Shown here: in pieces, positions 1 through 11,163 of the stretch | How positions within the stretch are numbered: position 1 is the stretch's first letter | Layout: each line of letters starts with the position of its first letter | Source: Alisma plantago-aquatica | Lineage: Eukaryota > Streptophyta > Magnoliopsida > Alismatales > Alismataceae | Assembly: GCA_963693085.1 (NCBI GenBank) | Contig: OY856410.1 | Span: 888,225,835-888,289,834 of the forward strand | Reading direction: 5' to 3' | Length of the DNA stretch: 64,000 nucleotides | The notes under the pieces: model-generated | What the model was told of the DNA's origin: nothing | Databases searched by the model: none | The model's input: the letters and a program-made list of their open reading frames with translations, nothing else | Translations under genes and position numbers: made by a program

Positions 1-358
1 GTCCGTATCATATGAGTCTACCCTCACGCAACTTGTCCTCAATGCTCACCACCCCCACTTTATTCCTCATATAGTCATTTCTCAAGCGATCTTTTCTTGT
101 TTTCCCACACATCCATCTCAACATACAAATTTCAGCCACGTTCATATTGTTGAGACCTTGTTTCTTCACTGCCCAACATTCACTCCCATAGAGCATGGCT
201 GGTCGTATAGCTATTCTATAAAACTTACTTTTTAACCTGAGAGGGATCTTCTGATTACATAATACTCTAGTTGCACTCCTCCATTTCAACCATCCTACAG
301 TGATCCGGTAACAAACATTATCTTGGACATCCCCGTCTATTTGAATAATGGCTTCCAC
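1..358 (-). pseudogene. RTE-clade LINE, C-terminal end of reverse transcriptase ORF (fragment)
   Basis: An open frame of about 116 residues on the minus strand has the conserved tail of plant RTE-type LINE polyproteins: RITVGWLKWRSA, then IRPAMLYGSECWAVKK, then MLRWMCGKTRKDRLRN, then a KVGV..IEDKLREGRL block. In this family the segment follows the reverse transcriptase palm and thumb and precedes the short 3' UTR. The element is cut at about 358, where homology stops abruptly, and runs off the left window edge. The endonuclease and catalytic palm motifs are absent here, so this is a 5'-truncated fragment. A 3'-tail copy of what is probably the same clade lies at 22209-22402. Confidence 0.85.
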
Positions 359-1599
359 CCTACTTCCATAAAAAAATTCTTTGCCGCTCTATTCCTCCCC
401 TATCTCTTCCCTTTCCTCATTTCCCCACCATCCAGGACCATCGGACCCTTGCCAAAGCATGCTCTAACCACCACATGACTAGTTTTTCTCTATTCCAGGC
501 ATCGATTGGCTGCCAATCGCCCTATGATTGCCTCCCCGACTCTGGCAATTTGCACCGAGGATCTTGAGTTGGGGGCAAAGCTTTCAACCCTAGTAAAGGA
601 TTGTAGAATACGAAGATCACTTGCTCAGACCTGTGCAAAGATGTTCGAGCATCAATTTATCTCTTGTAGAGGTAATTCTCCTTTTCCCCTTTCTACTCTT
701 CTTGTTTGCGGGTCTGCAATGGAGTTAAATTCTTGAGTTGTTAACCATGGTTTCTCCTGTTCTCCTTGCTAGAAGTTTAATGGTTATCATTTCTTTTGTC
801 TGCTCCCTCTTCACCCTGCTTCTTGGGGCAATGTTGAAGTCCTGATTTTTGCACCTTCTTCCAGTAATGGTAGAAGGGTGGTTTCGGGCTACTGTGCACT
901 AGAGAGAGCATGCCATGGCTATATGAGTTCGTTGAGGTACCTTCTTTGATCATGGTTCTGCAATTTGGTTTAAGAATTACCCCTCACGATTTCCCCAATC
1001 TTAGCATGGTCTGCTGGTTGCTACTCACAACCATTGCACATGTGCTACGAAGGGGATGAATCCCTCGCTTATTATTACTAGTCTACCCCTCGTATCCTCT
1101 TTTGTTTTTGTTTTCCACCCAAGGGTAAAACAATGATTTCATGTTTGGATATCACCTCCCCCACATTTAATATTTTTGCACTATTGGCAGTGGGTTCCAT
1201 CTAGTTGGCCAACTGTGATAGGGCCAACTTGGATCAGTGCTTTGACTGGATAAAACGAGACACATGGATTTTTGCAATTTTGAGATTGGTCAGTTTTGTA
1301 AAATTAATAACTAATTCTCTGATTGGCTGAAAATTACAAATAAATAGTCATTGGATTCAGAAAAATATTATCTATTTAATGGTATCAGTTTTATTGCCAA
1401 ACACCAAGCTAATTGATATGTGAATTTTAATGGATTTTCATAATTGGTTATCAATTGCAAAATTCATAACTAATAATTTATAAGTAAAAAAAAATAAAAT
1501 AAAATATGTTATGAACTCAAAACAATATAAATTAGAACATGGAATGGTTTTGATATCCTAATTAATAGATAGTAAAAGGGTGATTTTTAGGGTTTTGAA
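359..1599. other. Unassigned AT-rich sequence
   Basis: About 1.2 kb in which I recognise no gene or element. It holds a 76-codon frame (506-736, plus) with no motif or recognisable family, and A/T-rich runs near 1480-1505. There are no terminal repeats or primer sites. It may include the undetected start of the family L LTR or older decayed retroelement. Confidence 0.4.
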
Positions 1600-2962
1600 T
1601 AATTAATGTAAACCTAACCCTAATTCTACATATATGCATCATAGGTGCTTTGGAGACCTAGACTTGAATCTAGGACTTACTTTGGAATGTTTAGATTCTT
1701 TAGTAAGGCATGATTTCATCCCAAATTATTTCTATATTGAGCAATTTCTAATTCATCTCTCTTATTGTATGTTTGCATTTCCTATTATTCCTTTTGAGAA
1801 ATTCACCTATTTTCTTCTTTCTCTGGGTCCTATGGGAAATGGCCTACACAATATTCTTTCTTTTGAAAAGTGCAGTTCATGTGAACTACTTTACTTGGTA
1901 CTGATCTTGAGATCATATTTGGACATTCTCTTGATCTTTTCTTATACATTTTTCATGTTCGAGCACTATTTGATGATATTTGATATCTTTAGACCACTCA
2001 TATGGTGGATGTTTGGGTTTTCCATTAGTATGATGGCAACTTTTGTATAATCTGACTATACTTTTTACTTGTCTCTACATTAAACATGCTATGTGATTCA
2101 GTAGTACTAGACTAGTGTAATTGTATTCGTTTTTGGGTAGTATGCCCCTGTTATTTTTGGGATGGAGGTGGTGGTTCCCCGTACTGGGGTTTCAAGTTTG
2201 TGAGGCTTGGAGTAACCTTTATATGTATTGGGAGTTTGGCAGTACATCATTCTCTATTAGGTTTCAAGTTTCTGAGGCTTGGCTGCCTTTGTTATTTATA
2301 TTGTTCTAGTGTTATGTTTATATCACAACATGCATGTTGTTATTATAATGATGGGTTATGTGCCCAAAAAGATGTGTATTTTTTGGCACCAATTTTATTA
2401 TTGTTTTGATGGCAAGTATCTCTTTCATTGTGATTCATTTCTTTTATGCCCGATTGGGTAGTCCTTATCTTTCTATAGGAATCCTCTGTACTTGATGTCC
2501 TTTTATTTCATATATTGTTCAATTTGCTTTTTAGTATGCACATACCGGCCTTTGCTGATGTCTTTTACTTTTTCTCCTCTTGCTGGGGTATGCTTCCAAC
2601 CCTAGGTGAAGGACAGGGAGGACATGGTATGGTATGAAGTTATGGACTTATCTTAAGGAGTTTAAAGCTTGGAGACAAACTTGTTATGGTTTATATTTCC
2701 CTCTACTTAGATCCATATGTTATATCTTACCTATAAACCCTATGTGGGAGATTATGATGTACTTTTGTAATCTTTTCTGAAGAATTGAATACAATCTTTA
2801 TTTTTATTCTGCTGCTACACTTAGTTGTTTTGATTACCATTAATTAAGATTTGAAAATTTTACACCCACTCCAAGATACCTTTTGGTTGTGTTTGGATTG
2901 GAGATTCTATTCATAAAATTTTTAGTAGGGAGTGGATCCCCTATCGGGTCTCACTCCTTACA
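1600..2962 (+). repeat. LTR-like repeat, family L, plus-strand copy
   Basis: This stretch matches, in inverted orientation, the sequence at 12951-13494 and 23290-about 23700. Shared landmarks include the GATTCAGTAGT block, a GGTATGCTTCCA block near 2588, GTGGGAGATTATG near 2742, GTGTTTGGATT near 2889 and the end CACTCCTTACA at 2952-2962. The minus-strand copy ends with the same block and is followed by a primer-site-like sequence, so the end at 2962 is an LTR 3' end. No primer site follows here, so this copy is a 3' LTR or a solo LTR. The left border is uncertain. The 138-codon hydrophobic frame inside is probably accidental. Confidence 0.6.
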
Positions 2963-4081
2963 AAATATGTCCCTAAACATTGAGACAAACAATGAATTAG
3001 GAAGAAGGGTAAAATAATAAACTAGTAGCAACCGTAGTTGCTGCTTGAGAAATCAAGTACATGGAGATTGGGAGTGACCCTCCAATCAAAACTTCATCTT
3101 CTACCACTAAGTAGAAGAAAGAAACTACATGAGTGCTTCGCTGAGATTGACCTAGACATAAAGACCCCAAGGTTGGGGTACTTTAATGGTTGGAAGTAAG
3201 CCAGAATCTCATCGCCAAACAATAGGGACGGAGGAGATTGGAAAACATGGAAATAATCATTACGTCGAGGAAAAACCAAATCCAATCGAGTTTGGAGGAT
3301 CCAAGTGAAGACACTCACACAAGAAGAGATGACATCCAAGACCAAGCAAGACAACAACATCCAAAACCATGTCTGTCTGAGAAAACAAAGGGGGAAAATA
3401 TGAGAAAGAGGAAAAAGAGGACCCCTTTCCTTTGGGGCCAATAGACAATGGTAGTGGCCTCACAAGGATGGCATGATTGATTTTTCAGTCTCGTGTAGAC
3501 TTTGGGGAGGTTAGAATCTTCAACTCCGACCAAGCTCCATGGCGCAAGGGTGGCCTGAGTATGGGAAACCATCATAGAGTCTAATGAGGCCAAGACAAAG
3601 TGAAGAAACAAGACTAAGAGTCATTACATAGGTTAGGGGAGATTTCCCTATATGTCAAAGAACCTGGGTGTGAGACGAGAAGGGAAGGTTGAGGAAAATG
3701 GGGGCATAACATAAGAAGTGTGGGGTTGAGATGCAAAATTGGAAGGGAAGCAATGAAACACTAGTTTATATAGGGTCATTGCATGCATGATAATCTAAGG
3801 AAAGAGGGGGAAAGGAAATAGGAAGAATAGGGAAAAGGGAGATGGATATAGAGAAGAGAAAATAAGGGGAGTTACGACATGATACAATACACAGAAATCA
3901 CTAAGTGTGATGACCGGGCATGAGATCTAAATCTAACCATTTGAAGTAAATATAGGTTTGGAAAGCCAACATGACATGGAGATTATTGCCAACTTTAGGA
4001 AATCATTTGCATTAATTATAATATTTATTCAATTAGCCCTTTCACTTTAATGCATATATTTCCAAAACTATTTGAGGGGTC
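2963..4081. other. Unassigned sequence between family L LTR and gag-only element
   Basis: About 1.1 kb with short frames on both strands but no recognised domain. It is the left flank of the element inserted at 4087. Its other half should resume at 11164. It is probably decayed internal sequence of a family L or other retroelement. Confidence 0.4.
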
Positions 4082-4086
4082 ATACA
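4082..4086. repeat. Target site duplication, left copy (ATACA)
   Basis: ATACA lies directly before the LTR start TGTTGAC and is repeated directly after the second LTR end at 11159-11163. A perfect 5 bp duplication fixes both element borders. Confidence 0.9.
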
Positions 4087-4467
4087 TGTTGACTCAAGGT
4101 CAATTAGGTCAATGTTGAGTCGCGTCTAAATTGACTAAACCCATGTTTTGATGTTGACTAACCATTCCACATATTGGTGTCTAATGTCTCTACTTGATTG
4201 ATTTTAGATTAGGTATAGACACACTCCAAATTCCCTAACTTGTGCATATCAAATTGGAGAAAAGACAAGTCAAAGTCAATACAAGTGCACATTTCTGTAA
4301 TATGATGTAAATCTGAGAATCATGTTGTAAATCACTTGTAATGATTGTATGACTTGTAAGTAAGATTAGAAAAAACTAGGAGCACTTAGATCAGATGTTT
4401 AAGCACTCAAAAGCCATTTTCCAAAATTCACATCAGGCTGTTCATAGGTCGATATCTGTGAGTTGCA

Positions 4468-4672
4468 AACTCGACCGATCTCGATTGGATTTTGAAAATG
4501 ACTTTTGATCGGTCGAGTTTACACTTCACAGAACTTGACCGATGGAGTACCTGACCAATTTGATTTTCATTGGTCGGTCAAGTTTTCCCAGGACAAACTC
4601 GACCGATGGTCTAAATATCGACTTTGTATTTTACTCTATCAGTTGAGTTACCCTTATAGAAACTCGACCGAT
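4468..4672. promoter_or_regulatory. Inverted-motif island (ATCGGTCGAGTTT / AAACTCGACCGAT), seven alternating copies
   Basis: Seven copies of one 12-13 bp motif lie within 205 bp and alternate orientation: reverse at 4468-4480, forward 4508-4520, reverse 4532-4543, forward 4572-4585, reverse 4595-4609, forward 4638-4649, reverse 4660-4672. The island ends about 140 bp before the TATA box, in the expected U3 enhancer position. The second LTR keeps the same series at about 9930-10145 with point changes. Function is unknown; a binding-site cluster is inferred from spacing and placement. Confidence 0.7.
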
Positions 4673-4808
4673 TGCATTGTACGGAAAAGTGCAGAAAAGT
4701 GCTTCTAGCCGTTGTGGAGTTGCAACAAGTGAAAATGTATCCGTTGCAAGCCACAAAATGGCTAGTTTTTGTTCTCAAGTGTTCTCAAAGGTTAAGAGGC
4801 ATCCCCAG

Positions 4809-4819
4809 CTATAAATAGG
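4809..4819 (+). promoter_or_regulatory. Probable LTR TATA box (CTATAAATAGG)
   Basis: A canonical plant TATA sequence lies in the middle of the LTR, just downstream of the motif island. It is conserved at 10280-10290 in the second LTR. It probably sets the U3/R border of the element transcript. Confidence 0.7.
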
Positions 4820-5688
4820 ACCCCTTGGGCTTCATTCCTAGGTTGAGCATTCAATGCAAACTCTATGTGAGGTTCCTATTCTATAGTTGAGTGCTTCCTA
4901 CAGCCTCCTCTCTCTCTAAGCTTAATCACTTGCTACATCCATTAGATCGAGTAGGAGATTTGTATGAGAGCTCATCCTACATGTATATCTTGTGAGGCTC
5001 TCACTTCTACCACCTCCCTATCTCTCATTTCAATCATGAAGATGAAGGTTCTCTCTCTTGGCTAAGAGAGGTGAAGAAGAACAAGGGAAGACGTCCCTTG
5101 GTGAAGATCAAGGCTGAAGACTTGGAGCTAGAGTGGGTAAGCCCTTGGTGAAGGTAGAAGACTCCTTGCTCAAGTGGGTAAGTCCTTGGTGGAAGCTTCT
5201 CTAAGTGAAGGTGAAGTCAAAGGTGGAAGATCCAAGAAGAGTGGGTAATTCCTGCAAGGTTGAAGACTTGTGCAAGAGTAGGTAAGTCCTTGGAAGAAGG
5301 AGGAAGACTTCTTGCAAAGTGGGTAAGTCATTGGTAAGGTTGAAGACTCTTTGTAAATGATAGGTAAGTCCTTTGGTGGTCATGTATTGTATCTATTATA
5401 ATGAATATAATGAAGATGCAAGGTTAAGAAATCCTAGAGGTTGACCTCTCTAGGTAGTGGACTGACTCACTTCTAGTTTGAAGTGCGGAACCACTCTAAA
5501 TAGCTTGTCAATTGGTGTATGTTCAATCTCTCTCTCCCTTGCTATGCATGTTTTAGTTGCACACAAATTTCCTATTTAGCAACCTTATCTTGCAATATAT
5601 CTTGAAGGTTTAATGAATTTTGTTTAAGTGCATTCATCTCTATTCACCCCCTCTAGAGCATCTAATCACCCATCTAGGATCCAACAAT

Positions 5689-5700
5689 TGGTATCAGAGA
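5689..5700 (+). other. Primer binding site (initiator-Met tRNA type)
   Basis: TGGTATCAGAGA starts three bases after the LTR end. It matches the complement of the plant initiator-Met tRNA 3' end except at the last base. It would prime minus-strand cDNA synthesis. Confidence 0.85.
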
Positions 5701-5736
5701 AGGCTTCTCCAAGCATACTTCAACAAGTAGGAGAAG

Positions 5737-7649
5737 ATGGGTGACTACCAAGGAGGGAGATACTTGATCAGCCTACCAATCTTTGATGGGAGCAATTTCC
5801 TCCATTAGAGAAGAAGGCTTCAATTCTACATCCAAGGATCAAGTCTTGAGATGTGGAAAATGGTGAACAGGCCATACAAGCTACCAACGACAAAGATTGA
5901 AGAATGGAATGATGCTACCTTGAAGAAAGCAACCTTGAATGATAGAGCCATGCACATCCTTTATGCCTCCATGACCCCCACCGAGTTCAACCGGATTTCT
6001 TCATGTGAAACATCCTATGAGGTATGGTGAAAGCTATGCATAACTTATGAGGGGACATATAACGTGAAGGAAAGCAAAGTCTACATGCTCAAAGGGATGC
6101 TTGAGAACTTCAAGATGGGAAAGGAGGAGAAGATAGCCAACATGTACTCAAGGCTCAACACCATTGTGAATGGTCTTGCGGTTCTAGGTCATCCTATGTC
6201 TAGTGGAGAGATCAACTCAAAGATCCTTAGAACACTTCCAAAGATGTGGGAACCCAAGGTGACTTCCATTGAAGAAGCAAGGTCTCTTAAGGATGTCCCT
6301 ATTGAAGAGCTCATTGGAAATCTACAAGCACATGAAGCCACACTTGACAAGAGGGAGGAAGTAGAAAGACAAGAGAAGAAAGAGCTAAAGAGAATGAAGA
6401 AGGCTGAAATGAAGGTTCAAATTGAAGCTATCATGGAACAAGTCTCTCCATCCTCTCATGTTGAAGAAGATGCCATGTACTCCAAGGGTAGATTCTAAAA
6501 AGGTAAGTCCTCCTCCATCTGGTGCCTCAAGTGTGGAAAGAAGGGTCACTTCAAGATAGATTGCCCCAAGTTATAAAGACCCATCATCACAAGAAAAGAG
6601 AAGATAAGTGCCACTCAAGCTCAAGTGACTCCTTCAACTCAAGCTCAAGTGAAGATTCAAGTGAAGCATCAAGCTCAAGCTCTAGTGATGAAGGAGGATA
6701 CCATTTTGCTCTTATGGCATAAACAAGTAAGGAATCAAGTGAGGTAAATCTAAACTCATTAGATAAAGAATCTTTGATTGCTATTATTCATGATACTTGT
6801 GCCTCTTTTGAGTCTTATAAAAGGAAAAAGAAAAAGCTTGCTAGAATTGTTGATAATATGCATGTAGAACAAGATGATCTTGAACATGCTAATTCTTGCT
6901 TGCTTGATGATAAAAATGCTTGTCTTAGCCAAGTAGACTCTCTTAAACTTGAAAATGCTAGTTTGCTTGATAAGATTAGATTTCTAGAAGCTCAACCTCT
7001 TATGCCTAGTTCTAATGAAGAGCATACTTTAATTGTTGATTCTCTCATGCATGATATTGAATCTAAAAAGAAGGACAAAGATTTTATTTTTCAAGGATTA
7101 GAATTTGAAAATGGTGTTTATCTTTTTAAGATTGCTTTGCTTGAAACAGAAAATGCCTCCTTGTTTGCTAAAATCAATGTGCGTGAATCTTGTTCTATTT
7201 CTACTAGTAGAGAGAATGATGTTGCTGCTCTTCATATTGATAGATATTCTTATTTAACTAAAGCTCTTTGCTTAGAAAATGATCTTCTGCATGCTAGAGA
7301 TAATATCAATCATTTGTCTTCTACTATTACTTCTCTTATGCATGATAATGATGGTTTGAGATCTTCTTTGAAAAGGTTCTTAGTTGGTAAAAAGAATCTT
7401 AATGACATCCTACACCATACTACTAAACAAGTTCGTAGACATGGTTTAGGGTATGATAGTAGTCAAGGGAACAACTAAGATAAAGGACCTCCAATATTCC
7501 ATGGAGAATCCTCTAGTTCCAAGACTATGGGCATATGCAACTATTGCAATGATATTGGCCATTATTCTACTTGTTGTCCTTTTAGGAAAGCACCCAAGAG
7601 CAATAGGACTTGGGTTTCTAAGCTAACCCCTCCGGACCCAAAAACATGA
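5737..7649 (+). pseudogene. Gag polyprotein of gag-only copia-type element (broken)
   Basis: ATG at 5737 opens MGDYQGGRYLISLPIFDGSNF, typical of UBN2-type copia gag. The same frame continues to 6498, with two in-frame stops where Trp-like codons are expected (near 5805 and 6028). A TAA at 6496 is followed in frame by the CCHC knuckle CLKCGKKGHFKIDC (about 6523-6565). The frame then shifts. The next frame has a Ser-rich stretch, a TAA at 6720, and an open 6774-7478 segment rich in heptad-like Leu/Ile/Asp/Glu (coiled coil). After a TAA at 7476 comes a second knuckle CNYCNDIGHYSTCC (7536-7577), ending at a TGA at 7647. It would package element RNA if intact. No pol domain follows. Confidence 0.8.
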
Positions 7650-9538
7650 TTGGGGACCATTTCATATTTCTTCTTGTAGGTACTTACAAATGGATTGACT
7701 TGAGCTAATTCCAAATTGACTAGTCAATCCACATAAAAGAAGAAAGGTGAGATGTGTTGAGGGTGAAAAAAAATGGAAAAAGGAATGGTAAGAACAAAGG
7801 TAAAGGTTTTCTTACTTATAACCATTTATAACTTGTTTTTGTCAAGTTAGTGTGCAGTATACATATGGCTTTTGAGTCAAAAGTGGTATTTTGTGTTTCT
7901 CTTCACACTCTTGCTCAAAAACTATTTCTAATGCTTTTATAGTGCATTACTAACTTGCTTACACATGTTTGGATATGGTTTGTATATTCAACATTCCATT
8001 AAATATGTTTTTATGATATATATGTAACTTGCTTGCACGAGTTTGTCCTGTTTGAAACTCAATTGATAGGCACCAATGGGTGTTGCCGACAGCTGTCATC
8101 AGTCGAGTTGTCAATACACAAAACTCGACCGATAGAACTGTGCACAGAATATACATTTGGCTTATTGAATAAGAATTTCCCTCTCAACTAGATTTTCTCG
8201 ACCAATAGCCTTATTCTTTGGCACTCCTTTGGCACCTTTATATATGCATATTGCTGTGTTCTAAATTTCCTATCTTGCTTACAAATCTACCTACTAATTG
8301 CTCTAACTTGGTATATCTATATCTTGCAATTACTTGCTTTGAGTTATTTTGCAGGTTTTGATGATGACCTATTTGGATATCTTGGTTGTGTCTTAAATTG
8401 CTTCCGTTGTGCTCTAACTTGATACATCTATCTAGATGTATATCTTGTGTTGATACAACCATGAGGTTCTTAGTGGTAATCATATTATGGTAAGGATGCA
8501 TATCTAGTGAGTTATATCCTTTCATGCTTCTAAAATTGCATATCTCTTTGTTTGGATATATCTCTATATCTACTCATAGATTGTGTTATCTTGTGTAACT
8601 TTTGGTATCTCTTGCTATGATCTAGATCCTACTAGTAGTCCTAACTTGTGATATCATCTACTAGTAGTTCACCTACATGTAGTTCAAGCCTTGTATATAA
8701 TTGGCATCTTTGCTCATCTATATGCTTTGCTTGTATCTTGTCTCATACATGCTCAAGCTTGTTCCTTGAATTGCATATCTACTATCTTGAGTTGATTGCA
8801 TAACATTGTGATGAAGGGCACACAGAGCTACATTATATGTAGAAATTGGAGTATTTTTAGATTTTATGTAGATTTTTCTCCAGTTTCAGTTTTTGTTGCA
8901 AGAGTAGTGTTTTTATGAAGAAAAGATCTTCTGAGCAAGACTCATCGCTTTACCATGAGCCCTGATACTTTTTGGGAAAATTCTGTCATCTTGAGGGTCA
9001 AATTTGCATTTTATTGTTTTTCTACAACACTTCATCTTGCATTTTGGGTTGTTCAAGTATATGCTTTAACTTTCTTTTCTTTCTATGCTTGGACTAGCCC
9101 CTATATGTGCTCTTCTACTCTCCTTATATTATTTTTTGTTATCTCCTTTCTCTTAACAAGTGGCGTTTCTTATTTTCTTCATACCCCCACTTTTTGAAAT
9201 GACAAAGGGGGAGAAAGGTATGTCTTCTTTTGACAAAATAGGAATAAGGCATGTCTTACATGAAGAGGAGAAGCATGTTCAGGTAAAGGGAGAATTTAAA
9301 GGAGAGAAGACATATATGTGTAGAACATATATGAGTAGAGGACATAGTATTCTATAAATGTTATGAAAGCTAACCATGCAAGAGAAATAGCATCAATTGA
9401 GGGGGAGTATGAGAACTCCATGCACATCAATTGAGGGGGAGCATATGAGCTCAATCCTATTGAAACCCCTAGGTTTCTCCAAAGGTATGATTTTACTTAA
9501 AAGCTTTCAATACATTTATGGAATGGTTTTGTCATCTT
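7650..9538. other. Non-coding interior of gag-only element
   Basis: About 1.9 kb where pol would be expected. The sequence is T-rich with many TATCTTG-type short repeats (about 8260-8800) and no pol motif. Near 8098-8130 and 8193-8205 it carries extra copies of the same GTCGAGTT / AAACTCGACCGAT motif that fills the LTR island. From about 9190 the sequence turns purine-rich (repeated GGGGGAG and TTGAGGGGGAG), as is common upstream of SIRE-type polypurine tracts. Confidence 0.6.
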
Positions 9539-9553
9539 CAAAAAGGGGGAGAA
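9539..9553 (+). other. Polypurine tract of gag-only element
   Basis: AAAAAGGGGGAGAA directly abuts the second LTR start (TGTTGAC). This is the expected plus-strand primer. Similar GGGGGAG blocks occur upstream at 9412 and 9434. Confidence 0.85.
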
Positions 9554-11158
9554 TGTTGACTCAAGGTCAATTAGGTCAATGTTGACTCACATCTAAATTG
9601 ACTAAACCCGAGTTTTGATGATGACTAACCATTCCACATATTGGTGTCTAATGTCTCTACTTGAGTGATTTTAGATTAGGTATAGACACACTCCAAATGC
9701 CCTAACTTGCGCATATCAAATTGGAGAAAAGACAAGTCAAAGTCAATACAAGTGCACGTTTTTGTAATATGATGTAAATCCATTAGAATCATGTTGTAAA
9801 TCACTTGTAATGATTGTATGACTTGTAATTAAGCTTAGAAAAAAAATCAGGAGCACTTAGATCGAATGTTTAAGAACTCAAAAGACATTTTCCAAAATTC
9901 ACATTAGGCTATTCATCGGTCAAGTTCTGTGAGTTGCAAACCCGACCGATCCTGATTGGATCTTGAAAATGACTTTTGATCGGTCGAGTTTACACTTCAC
10001 AGAACTTGACCGATGGAGTACCTGACCAATTCGATTTTCATTAGTCGGTCGAGTTTTCCCAGGAAAAACTCGACCGATGGTCTGAATATCAGCTTTGTCT
10101 TTTACTCTATCGGTCGAGTTACCCTTATAGAAACCTGACCGATTGCACTATACGGAAAAGTGTAGAAAAGTGCTTCTAGCCGTTGTGGAGTTGCAACAAG
10201 TGAAAATATATCCGTTGCAAGCCACAAAATGGCTAGTTTTCATTCTCAAGTGTTCCCAAAGGCTATGAGGCATCCCCAGCTATAAATAGGACCCCTTGGG
10301 CTTCATTCCAAGGTTGAGCATTCAATGCAAACTCTATGTGAGGTTCCTATTCTATAGTTGAATGCTTCCTATAGCCTCCTCTCTCTCTCTAAGCTTAATC
10401 ACTGGCTACATCCATTAGATTGAGTAGGAGATTTGTAAGAGAGCTCGTCCTACATGTATATCTTGTGAGGCTCTCACTTCCACCACCTCCCTGTCTCTCA
10501 TTTCAATCATAAAGATGAAGGTTCTCTCTCTTGGCTAAGAGAGGTGAAGAAGAACAAGGGAAGGCATCCCTTGGTGAAGATCAAGGCTGAAGACTTAGAG
10601 CTAGAGTGGGTAATCCCTTAGTGAAGGTAGAAGACTCCTTGCTCAAGTGGGTAAGTCCTTGGTGGAAGCTTCTCTGAGTGAAGGTGAAGTCAAAGGCGGA
10701 AGATCCAAGAAGAGTGGGTAATTCCTGCAAGGCTAAAGACTTGTGCAAGAGTAGGTAAGTCCTTGAAAGAAGGCAGAACACTCCTTGCAAAGTGGGTAAG
10801 TCCTTGGTAAGGTTGAATACTCTTTGTAAATGATAGGTAAGTCCTTTGGTGGTCATGTATTGTATCTCTTATAATGAATATAATGAATATGCAAGGTTCA
10901 GAAATCCTAGAGGTTGACCTCTCTAGGTAATGGACCGACTTTTCTAGTTTGAAGTGTGGAACAACTCTAAATAGCTTGTCAATTGGTGTATGTTCAATCT
11001 CTCTCTCCCTTGCTATGCATGTTTTAGTTGCACACAAATTTCCTATTTAGCAACCTTATCTTGTGATATATCTTGAAGATTTAATGAATTTTGTTTAAGT
11101 GCATTCAACTCTATTCACCCCCCTCTAGAGCATCTAATCACCCATCTAGGATCCAACA
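9554..11158 (+). repeat. 3' LTR of gag-only element
   Basis: This is 1605 bp, collinear with 4087-5686, with TATA at 10280-10290 and the motif island at about 9930-10145. It ends CCAACA followed by the target duplication ATACA. Confidence 0.92.
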
Positions 11159-11163
11159 ATACA
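11159..11163. repeat. Target site duplication, right copy (ATACA)
   Basis: A perfect match to 4082-4086, directly after the second LTR. Confidence 0.9.

Larger units (their letters stand above)
4087..5686 (+). repeat. 5' LTR of gag-only element
   Basis: This is 1600 bp, TG...CA, matching 9554-11158 along its whole length. It has an inverted-motif island (4468-4672), a TATA box (4809-4819), and then a C/T- and GAAG-rich R/U5 part with repeated 'GTGGGTAAGTCCTTGG'-type segments between about 5130 and 5380. Confidence 0.92.
4087..11158 (+). mobile_element. Gag-only non-autonomous LTR retrotransposon (TR-GAG-like, copia/SIRE-type gag)
   Basis: A complete 7.07 kb element. It has 1.6 kb direct LTRs (4087-5686 and 9554-11158) beginning TGTTGAC and ending CCAACA, an initiator-Met-type primer site (5689-5700), a polypurine tract (9539-9553) and a 5 bp target duplication. 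The interior codes only for gag (5737-7649). No protease, integrase, reverse transcriptase or RNase H motif is present before the 3' LTR. This matches the class called TR-GAG (terminal-repeat retrotransposons with gag only), which must borrow enzymes from an autonomous relative. The gag layout (UBN2-like region, CCHC knuckle, Ser-rich stretch, coiled coil, second CCHC) and the PPT suggest a Ty1/copia SIRE-like parent; this is inference. The two LTRs differ by a few per cent by eye. Confidence 0.85.

Noticed and set aside
506..736. 76-codon plus frame with a reasonable composition
   Set aside because: No motif, no splice or promoter context, and no relation to a known family that I can name.
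1634..2050. 138-codon hydrophobic frame that could look like a membrane protein
   Set aside because: It lies in a family L LTR-like repeat, has no recognisable domain, and the minus-strand family copy does not preserve the frame by eye. T-rich sequence gives Phe/Leu/Ile-rich translations.
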